64,000 nt of DNA from Nonomuraea guangzhouensis (GTDB lineage Bacteria; Actinomycetota; Actinomycetes; Streptosporangiales; Streptosporangiaceae). The position numbers and the translations under genes were made by a program. The DNA lies in contig NZ_JAHKRM010000040.1 in assembly GCF_019396345.1 (NCBI RefSeq), positions 56,086 through 120,085 of the forward strand, in the 5' to 3' direction. Below, piece by piece: positions 17,107 to 24,190 of the stretch; the stretch's first letter is position 1, and each line of letters begins with the position of its first letter. The notes under the pieces were generated by a model. It saw only the letters and a program-made list of their open reading frames with translations, searched no databases and was not told where the DNA came from.

Positions 17107-18288
17107 ATGTCTGCCATGTCGGAAGTTGTCCCGTTGCCGTCGTTCGGCGAAGTGTTCTTCGATGCCCGAGGTCAGGAGCGGTGCCTCCGGGTCACGTGGC
17201 ATGAGGGCACCTTGGTGCTCAGCCTGTGGCGAGGTGAGATGTGCACCGCCAGCTTCCGCATGCCGATGGACGATGTCGGCCGGTTGCTCGACACCCTCGA
17301 CGACGGGTTCGCCGAAGCCACGGGTGAGCAGCCCGCCGTGCCGGCGCACGACCCGGGCACCGAGGTGATCCCCGGCACCGGTCAATACCAACGGCCGCAC
17401 CAGAGCTCGCCGCCGCCGCCGCACGACGAGCGGCCCACGGCCGCCCTGTCTCCCAACGACGTCCTAGTGGCCAGGGGCACCCCGCCGCCTCCGGACAAGC
17501 TGGTGGCCTCCTACCCCGAGACGACCGGGGCGCGCGACCCCCATGCCCAGCAGTACGGTGAGCGGGCGTCCTTCGGTGCCCAGCAGTACGGCCAGCCCAA
17601 TCCCCGCGAGCCGTTCACCGGCCCCCAGTACACCGAGCCCGAGGCGCCCGAGCCCTTCACCGGCCCGCAGTACGCCGTCCCCGGCACCCCGGAGCCCTAC
17701 AACGGCCCCCAGTACACCGGAGACCCGTTCACCGGCCCCCAGCAGCAGCAGTACGCGCAGCCCGCCCCGGTGCAGGACCCCGGTGAGCCCGTCTACCAGA
17801 TGCCGGGTGAGCGCCGTCGTCAGGCGCCCACGTCCACCGACCCGCTCGGCTTCCCCTCTCAGAGCGCTCAGCCGAACCGGCAGCAGCCCGACGCCTACCC
17901 TCAGCAGCCGGCTCACGACCCCTACGGCCAGCGCGGATACCAGCCGCAACAGCCACCCGCGCCGGCGCTGCCGGACTCGGGCGGCGCCGGGCTCGGCACC
18001 CCGATGCACGGCATCCCCGGCGCGGGACGGCGCCAGGAGCCCATCACCTACCGCGAGAAGTACCCGCAGGTGCCCTACCCGTCCACGGACGGCTTCCCGG
18101 CCTACCAGACCCCGCCGCCCAGCCCGGCCGACCCGCTGTTCGCGATGGGCGGCAACCAGCAGCAGGTCCCGCCGTACCAGGCGGACCTGTCGCGCCCCTA
18201 CGTGGGCGACCCGATGTTCTCCACCGGTGAGCGGCTCCGTCCCGACCAGGAGGAGTACGACGACAGGGGCCGCCGCAGGGAGTGGTGA
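17107..18288 (+). CDS. Protein of unknown function with a folded N-terminus and a long Pro/Gln/Tyr-rich tail
   Basis: A 393-residue protein I do not recognise. Residues 1 to about 75 look folded: PLPSFGEVFFDARG, then WHEGTLVLSLWRGEMCTASF and a DDVGRLLDTLDDGF helix. The remaining ~315 residues are low complexity, rich in Pro, Gln, Tyr and Gly, with about four copies of a motif close to EPFTGPQY and several AQQYG and QQP stretches. There is no signal peptide or membrane helix. Such tails are typical of disordered, possibly phase-separating or polymer-binding segments. ATG 17116 is an alternative start. It may be co-transcribed with the antiporter gene 63 bases downstream. Confidence 0.75.
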   Translation: MSAMSEVVPLPSFGEVFFDARGQERCLRVTWHEGTLVLSLWRGEMCTASFRMPMDDVGRLLDTLDDGFAEATGEQPAVPAHDPGTEVIPGTGQYQRPHQSSPPPPHDERPTAALSPNDVLVARGTPPPPDKLVASYPETTGARDPHAQQYGERASFGAQQYGQPNPREPFTGPQYTEPEAPEPFTGPQYAVPGTPEPYNGPQYTGDPFTGPQQQQYAQPAPVQDPGEPVYQMPGERRRQAPTSTDPLGFPSQSAQPNRQQPDAYPQQPAHDPYGQRGYQPQQPPAPALPDSGGAGLGTPMHGIPGAGRRQEPITYREKYPQVPYPSTDGFPAYQTPPPSPADPLFAMGGNQQQVPPYQADLSRPYVGDPMFSTGERLRPDQEEYDDRGRRREW

Positions 18289-18351
18289 GCCGGCACTCCT
18301 TCAACAGCGGTACGCTGCGATCGCGTGCCCGTGCCGACGTGGAGGAGCGCC

Positions 18352-19929
18352 GTGAACACCACGATGGGCCTGCAACTGCTGCTGATGGCGGCAGGAGCGG
18401 TCGCGGTCTCCGCCGTCGCCCGCCGCAAGGGCTGGCCGGCGCCACTGTTGCTGGTGGCCGCCGGGCTGCTGGTCTCGCCGCTGGTGCCCGGCGTGCCGCT
18501 CGACCCCAACCTGGTGCTGTACGTGTTCCTGCCGCCGCTGCTCTACTCGGCCGCGCTCGACAGCTCCTACCTGCGCCTGCGTGACGTCAAGCGGGCCGTG
18601 GCGCTGCTGTCGGTCGGGCTGGTGCTGTTCACCACGGCCGTCATCGGGCTGGTCGTCCACCTGCTGCTGCCGGAGCTGTCGCTGGCGGCGGCGTTCGCGC
18701 TGGGCGCCATCATCGCGCCGCCCGACGCCGTGGCCGCCGTCGCGGTCGGCAGGCGGCTCGGCCTGCCGCGCCGGGCGCTGACGATCCTCATCGGCGAGAG
18801 CCTGTTCAACGACGCGACCGCGCTGACCCTCTACCGGGTGGCGATCGGCGCGGCCGTGGGCGGCACGGTGGACCTGCTCCAGGGCGTCGGCGAGTTCCTG
18901 TACTCGGCGGCGGTCGGAGTGGCGATCGGGCTGGCGCTGGCGTTCCTGTTCGCCTGGGTGTTCCGGCACACCCGTGACTCGCTGGTCGAGAACACGCTGA
19001 TGCTGCTGATCCCGTTCGCCGCCTACCTGGCGGCCGAGTCGGTGCACGCCTCGGGCGTCATCGCGGTGGTGATCGTCGGGCTCTATCTGGGCAACCAGAT
19101 GCACCAGCGGGGGTTCGGCACCCGGCTGGTGTCCGACGCGGTGTGGAAGGTGACCGACTTCTTCCTGGAGGCGATCGTCTTCGCGCTGATCGGCCTGCAA
19201 CTGGTCACCGTGATCAAGGGGATCGGTGGCGGTGGCTACGGCGCGTGGGAGGTCGCGCTGTACGCGGGCGTGGTGTTCCTGGTGACCGTGCTGGCGAGGT
19301 TCGTCTGGATGTTCCCCGTCACCTACCTGACCAGGCTGTTCAGACGGAACGAGCCGGCGCCCGCGGCCTCGCATGTCGTGATCATCAGCTGGGCGGGCAT
19401 GCGCGGGGTCGTCTCGCTCGCCGCCGCCTTCGCCATCCCGGTCGGCACGCCCGACAGGGACATCCTGCTCTTCCTCACCTTCACCACGGTGATCGGCACG
19501 CTGCTCGTCCAGGGCACGACGTTCCCCATGCTGATCAGGCGGCTGCGCGTGTCGAGCGAGCAGGAGCAGTATGAGGACAGGCTGGCCGAGGCGTCGGCGC
19601 AGCAGGCCGCGCTCACCGCGGGCCTGGAGGTGCTCGACCGCCTGGCCGAGGCCGAAGGCGAGCCCGACGAGATCCAGAAGCAGGTCATCGATCAGCTCAA
19701 GGAGAAGTCGTGGCGGCGCTCGCTGACGGCGTGGGAGCGCCTGGGCGGCGGCACCGCCCAGGGCGGCGCCGAGACGCCCAGCTCCCTCTATCGCCGGCTG
19801 CGCCGCGAGATGCTGCAGACCGAGCGCGAGACGTTCGTCAAGCTACGCGACGAACGCCGGCTCGACGACGAGGTGCTCCGCGAGGTGATGGCCGAGCTCG
19901 ACTTCGAGGAGGCCATCCTGGAGCGTTAA
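18352..19929 (+). CDS. Na+/H+ antiporter, CPA1 (NhaP/NHE) family
   Basis: A 525-residue cation/proton antiporter of about 12 membrane helices followed by a ~130-residue cytoplasmic, helical C-terminus. CPA1 landmarks are FLPPLLYSAALD, GAIIAPPDAVAAVAVG (ion-site aspartate), GESLFNDATAL (ND motif) and ISWAGMRGVVSLAAA. It exchanges Na+ or K+ for protons for pH and salt balance. GTG 18352 has GGAGGAG 4 bases upstream and is used here. GTG 18325 is a rival start, because TACGCT stands 8 bases before it as in leaderless genes of this region. The stop codon overlaps that of the convergent zinc-finger gene. Confidence 0.9.
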   Translation: MNTTMGLQLLLMAAGAVAVSAVARRKGWPAPLLLVAAGLLVSPLVPGVPLDPNLVLYVFLPPLLYSAALDSSYLRLRDVKRAVALLSVGLVLFTTAVIGLVVHLLLPELSLAAAFALGAIIAPPDAVAAVAVGRRLGLPRRALTILIGESLFNDATALTLYRVAIGAAVGGTVDLLQGVGEFLYSAAVGVAIGLALAFLFAWVFRHTRDSLVENTLMLLIPFAAYLAAESVHASGVIAVVIVGLYLGNQMHQRGFGTRLVSDAVWKVTDFFLEAIVFALIGLQLVTVIKGIGGGGYGAWEVALYAGVVFLVTVLARFVWMFPVTYLTRLFRRNEPAPAASHVVIISWAGMRGVVSLAAAFAIPVGTPDRDILLFLTFTTVIGTLLVQGTTFPMLIRRLRVSSEQEQYEDRLAEASAQQAALTAGLEVLDRLAEAEGEPDEIQKQVIDQLKEKSWRRSLTAWERLGGGTAQGGAETPSSLYRRLRREMLQTERETFVKLRDERRLDDEVLREVMAELDFEEAILER

Positions 19930-20183
19930 CCCATCGCGTTGTCGACGAAGCACCACTTCCACGCCTCGCCGGGCTCGAACGACTGCATCACCGGGTGGGA
20001 GGTGCCATGGAAGTGCTTGGTGGCGTGTTTGCTGGGCGAGGAGTCGCAACACCCGATATGACCGCATTCCAGGCAGCGGCGCAGGTGCACCCACCGGCCA
20101 CCGGCGGCCAGGCACTCCTCGCAGCCTTCGGGCGTGCGCGGAGCCGGGTCGCCTGCCTTGAGAAGATGCTCACACGTTGTCAT
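19926..20183 (-). CDS. UBP-type zinc finger protein
   Basis: An 85-residue protein consisting of a single ZnF-UBP domain. Metal-ligand candidates are Cys4/His6, CEEC, RCLECGHIGCCD, and the His residues in KHATKHFHGTSHP. In eukaryotes this fold binds the ubiquitin C-terminus. In bacteria that lack ubiquitin its ligand is unknown, although actinobacteria carry many such stand-alone domains. The gene ends in a shared TTAA with the antiporter gene, so their 3' ends overlap by 4 bases. Confidence 0.85.
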   Translation of the reverse strand: MTTCEHLLKAGDPAPRTPEGCEECLAAGGRWVHLRRCLECGHIGCCDSSPSKHATKHFHGTSHPVMQSFEPGEAWKWCFVDNAMG

Positions 20184-20269
20184 GGGGGAATCCTAGAACG
20201 CCTGCCGCGCTTCCCCGTGCCCGGACCCCTCGCGGTCGGCTGACAAGCCGGCGGCACGGATCCGTTGGG

Positions 20270-20282
20270 TAGGGTCCCCAGT
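20270..20282 (+). promoter_or_regulatory. -10 box TAGGGT for a leaderless lipoprotein gene
   Basis: TAGGGT (20270-20275) is followed by 7 bases and the ATG at 20283, so the transcript should begin at the start codon. Confidence 0.5.
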
Positions 20283-20672
20283 ATGCGTCGCCTCAAAAGC
20301 CGGTTCGTGCCCCTCGCAGCCTTCGCCATGTTCGTGCTCGCCGCCGGATGCGGTGAGGTCAACAACACTATCGACAAGGCTCAGTCCTGCCTGGAGGCCC
20401 CGAAGATCGTCACCGAGCTGGCCGGCAAGATCGCCGAGCTCAAGGACGACCCCAAGGCCATGGAGAAGGCCCTCGACGACAGCGCCGCCAAGCTCAACGA
20501 GGTGGCCGACAAGGCCGCCAACACCACGCTCAAGGAGGCGTCCGACGACCTGGCCAAGACGCTGAGCGGCATCGACGTCAAGGACGTCAACGACGCCGTC
20601 GACGCGGTCCAGAAGGTCGGCACCGAGACCGCCACCTACCTGAAGACGGTCGCCCAGGCCTGCGGCGGCTGA
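20283..20672 (+). CDS. Putative small lipoprotein with helical repeat body
   Basis: A 129-residue exported protein. The signal MRRLKSRFVPLAAFAMFVLAAGC ends in a lipobox-like AAGC with lipidation at Cys23, so the mature part would be tethered to the outer face of the membrane. The mature region is acidic and alanine/lysine-rich, predicted all-helical (KIAELKDDPKAMEKALDD, then NEVADKAANTTLKEASDDL), and has two further Cys, one near each end, that could form a disulfide. No known domain is recognised. The ATG at 20283 is chosen because TAGGGT stands 7 bases before it and the signal peptide starts there. Confidence 0.75.
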   Translation: MRRLKSRFVPLAAFAMFVLAAGCGEVNNTIDKAQSCLEAPKIVTELAGKIAELKDDPKAMEKALDDSAAKLNEVADKAANTTLKEASDDLAKTLSGIDVKDVNDAVDAVQKVGTETATYLKTVAQACGG

Positions 20673-20727
20673 CCCCGGCCAACCCCGGCTTCTCTAGGGG
20701 GAATATGTGCAAACTAGCGTCGTTCGT

Positions 20728-21054
20728 ATGGAGCCTGACCCGCGTTTCACCCTCGCGAACGAGCGCACGTTCCTCACCTGGTTGAGCACCGCGCTGGCAC
20801 TCAGCGCGGGTGGGGTGGCCATGGCCGCGCTCCCGGACGGTCTGTTCATCCCCTGGGTGCGCACCGCCCTGGCCGTCGTCCTGGTCACTCTCTCCGCGCT
20901 GGCGGCGGGCATGGCCTACCCGCGCTGGCGCAACATCCAGCGCGCGCTGCGCGAGCAGGCGCCGCTGCCGCCACCCGCGCTGGCCGCCGTGTTCGGCTAC
21001 GGCGTGGCGGCGGTCGCGGTGATCGCCCTGGTGGTCATCGTCATGGGTGCCTGA
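20728..21054 (+). CDS. DUF202 (YidH-type) membrane protein
   Basis: A 108-residue protein opening with DPRFTLANERTFLTWLSTA, the family signature, followed by three hydrophobic helices. DUF202 proteins are small inner-membrane proteins without an assigned function. The ATG at 20728 is preceded at 7 bases by TAGCGT, a leaderless layout; a GTG at 20707 is the longer alternative. It overlaps the next DUF202 gene by 8 bases, so they form a pair. Confidence 0.85.
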   Translation: MEPDPRFTLANERTFLTWLSTALALSAGGVAMAALPDGLFIPWVRTALAVVLVTLSALAAGMAYPRWRNIQRALREQAPLPPPALAAVFGYGVAAVAVIALVVIVMGA

Positions 21055-21391
21055 TCCGGCCGTGTCCGACGAGATCTGGGACCCCGGGCTGCAGAGCGAG
21101 CGGACCCGCCTGGCCTGGGTACGCACCGCCGTGGCTCTGTCGTCCGGCGGCCTGGGCGCGATGGGGCTGTCGGCGCGGCACGGGCTGCCCCTCGGCGCCA
21201 TCGCCGCGTTCGTGCCGGCCGCGTTCTGCGGTGCCGCGCTGCTGCTCAGGACCGGCATCCGGTTCCGTCGCGTCCAGGAGGCGCTGCACGGCGGCAGGTC
21301 CGTGGACGCCCGGCTCGACGCGTTGCTGGCCTGGCTCGGCACGCTCAGCGTGGTGGCCGGGGCTCTCGTGTTCGTGCTGGTTCTCGCGTAA
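21047..21391 (+). CDS. Second DUF202 membrane protein
   Basis: A 114-residue, three-helix membrane protein with WDPGLQSERTRLAWVRTAVAL, a variant of the DUF202 opening. It starts inside the upstream DUF202 gene (GTG 21047; GTG 21062 is an alternative), showing translational coupling. Paired DUF202 genes of this kind suggest a hetero-oligomer in the membrane, but no activity is known. Confidence 0.85.
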   Translation: MPDPAVSDEIWDPGLQSERTRLAWVRTAVALSSGGLGAMGLSARHGLPLGAIAAFVPAAFCGAALLLRTGIRFRRVQEALHGGRSVDARLDALLAWLGTLSVVAGALVFVLVLA

Positions 21392-21443
21392 GCGGTTGCG
21401 ATTTTCCGACAAATAGGACGACACTCGAAGGAGGGGGTGACTC

Positions 21444-21752
21444 ATGGAAGAAGAGATCAGGAGTCTGCCGTTCGAGTGTCAAGAGTGCTGGTACGTCTGG
21501 GAAGAGGAATACCACGTCAGGCACTTCGACGATCGCCACGGCAACGAGCGCGAGATCTGGTTGCGCAGCGGTGTGCCGGTCCCACCGCCTTCGTCGGGGG
21601 CCATCTGCCCCAAGTGCGGCTGCCAGCACGCCACGATGTTCCCGGCAGGCTACCTCAGCCGGCATCCGGAGCTGATGTCTCCGGCCGAACCCGCGCCGCC
21701 CGACGCGACGCCGCTGCTCAGTCCGGTTCAGAGACGGGTTTACCCTCTCTAA
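21444..21752 (+). CDS. Small CxxC protein with WEEEY motif, unknown function (copy 1)
   Basis: A 102-residue soluble protein I cannot assign. It has two CxxC knuckles, FECQECWYVWEEEYHVRH and CPKCGCQH, which would form a zinc ribbon, followed by FPAGYLSRHPEL and a proline-rich tail. ATG 21444 is supported by AAGGAGGGGG at good spacing. It shares its layout and most key residues with the next gene, so the two are paralogues. They follow the DUF202 pair and may be in one transcription unit with it. Confidence 0.8.
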   Translation: MEEEIRSLPFECQECWYVWEEEYHVRHFDDRHGNEREIWLRSGVPVPPPSSGAICPKCGCQHATMFPAGYLSRHPELMSPAEPAPPDATPLLSPVQRRVYPL

Positions 21753-21867
21753 CCTGACAGTAGGTGAGCATTTCATAGCCCTGAGTGTCATAGTGCCGTC
21801 TTGTCCGGGTCACGGGTGGGGCGGACACTCGAAACCGGATGGCGGTACCTGACCGGGGGTGGTCCTG

Positions 21868-22293
21868 GTGCGTGAAGGGTTCAATACCCAGGAAACATGG
21901 CCTTTCGAGTGCATGCGCTGTCTGCATGTCTGGGAGGAAGAGTACGTCGTCAGGCATCTGACCGACGACTACGGCAACCAGGTCAAGATCTGGCTGCGGG
22001 GCAGCGTGACCGTGCAGCCGCCAGGGTCGGACACGTGCTGTCCGGGCTGCGGGGCCTACCACGTCACCTCGTTCCCGACGGGATACCTCTCCCGTCACCC
22101 CGAGCTGGTGCCCATGCCGGCGCCGGAGCCGGAGCCCGCGGCGGAGCTGCCCGTCGTGCGTGACGTGGTGCGGGCGCCCATGGTGAGGGCGACTCTCCCC
22201 GGACGGCTGCTGCTGGCGGTCGGGCTGCCCGTGGCCCTGTTCGTGGGCTACGAGCTGTTCGAGAACATGACGCGCGTGGTGCACCCGCACTGA
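21868..22293 (+). CDS. CxxC protein with WEEEY motif and a C-terminal membrane helix (copy 2)
   Basis: A 141-residue paralogue of the preceding gene: WPFECMRCLHVWEEEYVVRH, CCPGCGAYHVTSFPTGYLSRHPEL. Unlike copy 1 it continues through a Pro/Glu linker into a hydrophobic helix (about LLLAVGLPVALFVGYELF), so it should be membrane-anchored with the ribbon facing the cytoplasm. GTG 21868 has GGGGGTGG ahead of it; GTG 21859 is an alternative. Function unknown. Confidence 0.75.
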   Translation: MREGFNTQETWPFECMRCLHVWEEEYVVRHLTDDYGNQVKIWLRGSVTVQPPGSDTCCPGCGAYHVTSFPTGYLSRHPELVPMPAPEPEPAAELPVVRDVVRAPMVRATLPGRLLLAVGLPVALFVGYELFENMTRVVHPH

Positions 22294-22300
22294 CGGCTGA

Positions 22301-22339
22301 CCTCGGGCGCCCGCCGCCGATCGCCGCGGGCGCCCGAGG
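22301..22339. terminator. Bidirectional terminator hairpin
   Basis: CCTCGGGCGCCCGC (22301-22314) pairs perfectly with GCGGGCGCCCGAGG (22326-22339) around an 11-base loop; flanking TGACGGC and GCCGTCA extend the stem with a bulge. It lies between the convergent ends of the WEEEY copy 2 and ABC transporter genes. Confidence 0.75.
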
Positions 22340-22342
22340 CCG

Positions 22343-24190
22343 TCAGCTGAGGCTGTCCAGCCAAGCCTGGTGCAGGCCGGCGAAGCGGCCGGAGGCAGCG
22401 ATGAGCCGATCCGGCGAGCCGTCCTCGACGATCTCGCCCCGCTCCATGACCAGCACCCGGTCGGCGATCTCCACCGTCGAGAGCCGGTGCGCGATGATCA
22501 GCGCGGTCCGGTCGGCGAGGATCGTGCGCAGCGCCCGCTGCACCAGCCGCTCGCTCGGCACGTCGAGGCTGGAGGTCGCCTCGTCGAGGATGAGCACCGC
22601 GGGATCGGCCAGGAACGCCCTGGCGAAGGCCACCAGCTGGCGCTGACCGGCCGACATGCGCCCGCCCCGCTTGCCCACCTCGGTGTCGTAGCCGTCGGGC
22701 AGCGCGGAGATGAACTCGTGCGCGCCGATCGCCTTGGCCGCCTCACGCACCTCGCGGTCGGACGCGCCGGGGCGGCCGAACCTGACGTTGTCGGCGACCG
22801 TACCGCTGAACAGGAAGTTCTCCTGCGTCACCATGACCACGGCCTTGCGCAGCGTCGGCTCGTCGAGCTCACGCAGATCGACGCCGTCGAGCAGGACGCG
22901 GCCGGCGGTCGGATCGTAGAACCGGGAGATCAGCTTGGCCAGCGTCGTCTTGCCCGCGCCGGTCGAGCCGACCAGCGCGACGCTCTGCCCGGCCGGGATC
23001 GTCAGATCCAGCCCCGGCAGGATCGGCCGCTCCTCGACGTAGGCGAACCGGACATCCTCGAACTTGACCTTGCCGCGGGCCTTGGGCAGCGCCTTCGGCT
23101 CGCGCGGCTCCGGCACGGCCGGCTCCTCCTCCAGCACGCCCGACAGCTTCTCCAGCGCGGCACCCGCCGACTGAAGGGTGTTGTAGAACTGGCTGATCTC
23201 CTGCATCGGCTCGTAGAACTGGCGCAGGTAGAGCAGGAAGGCCGCCAGCACGCCGACCGTGACCTCGCCGTGCAGCGCCAGCCAGCCGCCGTAGACCAGC
23301 ACGCCCGCCACGGTCACGTTGCCGATCAGCTTGATGCCCGGCATGAACACCGCGATGAGGTGCATGCTGCTGGCGTTGGCGCCGCGATAGTCGTCGTTGA
23401 GCTGCTTGAAGATCTCCTGGTTACGCGGCTCCCGGCGGAAGGCCTGTACGGCGCGGATGCCGGTCATCGACTCCACGAAGTGCACGATGACCAGCGCCAC
23501 CGTCTCCCTGGTCCGCCGGTAGACGATCGCCGACTGGCGGCGGAACCACCGGGTGAACAGCAGCAGCACCGGCAGCGGGATCAGCGCCACCAGGCCCAGG
23601 TGGACGTCGAGCACCAGCAGCAGCGCGGCCGTGCCGAACATGGTGAGCACGGCGGTGACCAGGCCGTCGAAGCCCGACTGCAGCAGCTCGGCGATGGCGT
23701 CGATGTCGGAGGTGAGCCGGGAGATGACGCGGCCGGAGGTGTACTTCTCGTGGAAGCTCAGCGACAGCCGCTGGAAGTGGTCGAACACCCGCCTGCGCAG
23801 CTCCAGCAGGATGTTCTGGCCGATGCGGCCGGACAGCTGCAGGAACGCCTGCCGGGTGAGGGCCTGCGTCACCGCCGCCGCCAGGATCACCCCGACGACG
23901 GTCAGCAGCGTGCCGGGGCCGGTGCCCTTGAGCATCGGCGGGATGCCCGCGTCGATGCCGACCTTCACCAGGTAGGGGATCGCCAGGCCGGCCAGGTTGG
24001 ACACGATGATGATGCCGGTGAGCAGGGCGATCGCCTTGCGGTGCGGCGTGAGCAGGTCGCCGAGGAGCCTGCGGGAGCGCTCCCGCAATAACACCGTCAC
24101 CGTCTCGGACAAGTCATCCTGATTCTCGGAGGCGACACCCCGCCAGTCGGCCGCGCTCGGGGTCGTGCTCGAGGTCGTGGTCGTCGTCAT
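22343..24190 (-). CDS. ABC exporter half-transporter (permease-ATPase), second of pair
   Basis: A 615-residue half-transporter with six membrane helices (about residues 45-330) and a nucleotide-binding domain. It has Walker A GSTGAGKTT, a signature altered to MSAGQRQ (usually LSGGQ), Walker B VLILDEATSSLD and a switch His in IIAHRLS. The altered signature and its pairing with the next gene suggest a heterodimer with unequal ATP sites. The N-terminal 25 residues are Thr/Ser-rich (MTTTTTSSTTPSAAD). ATG 24190 overlaps the upstream partner's stop by 4 bases. Likely role: export of drugs, lipids or peptides. Confidence 0.9.
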   Translation of the reverse strand: MTTTTTSSTTPSAADWRGVASENQDDLSETVTVLLRERSRRLLGDLLTPHRKAIALLTGIIIVSNLAGLAIPYLVKVGIDAGIPPMLKGTGPGTLLTVVGVILAAAVTQALTRQAFLQLSGRIGQNILLELRRRVFDHFQRLSLSFHEKYTSGRVISRLTSDIDAIAELLQSGFDGLVTAVLTMFGTAALLLVLDVHLGLVALIPLPVLLLFTRWFRRQSAIVYRRTRETVALVIVHFVESMTGIRAVQAFRREPRNQEIFKQLNDDYRGANASSMHLIAVFMPGIKLIGNVTVAGVLVYGGWLALHGEVTVGVLAAFLLYLRQFYEPMQEISQFYNTLQSAGAALEKLSGVLEEEPAVPEPREPKALPKARGKVKFEDVRFAYVEERPILPGLDLTIPAGQSVALVGSTGAGKTTLAKLISRFYDPTAGRVLLDGVDLRELDEPTLRKAVVMVTQENFLFSGTVADNVRFGRPGASDREVREAAKAIGAHEFISALPDGYDTEVGKRGGRMSAGQRQLVAFARAFLADPAVLILDEATSSLDVPSERLVQRALRTILADRTALIIAHRLSTVEIADRVLVMERGEIVEDGSPDRLIAASGRFAGLHQAWLDSLS

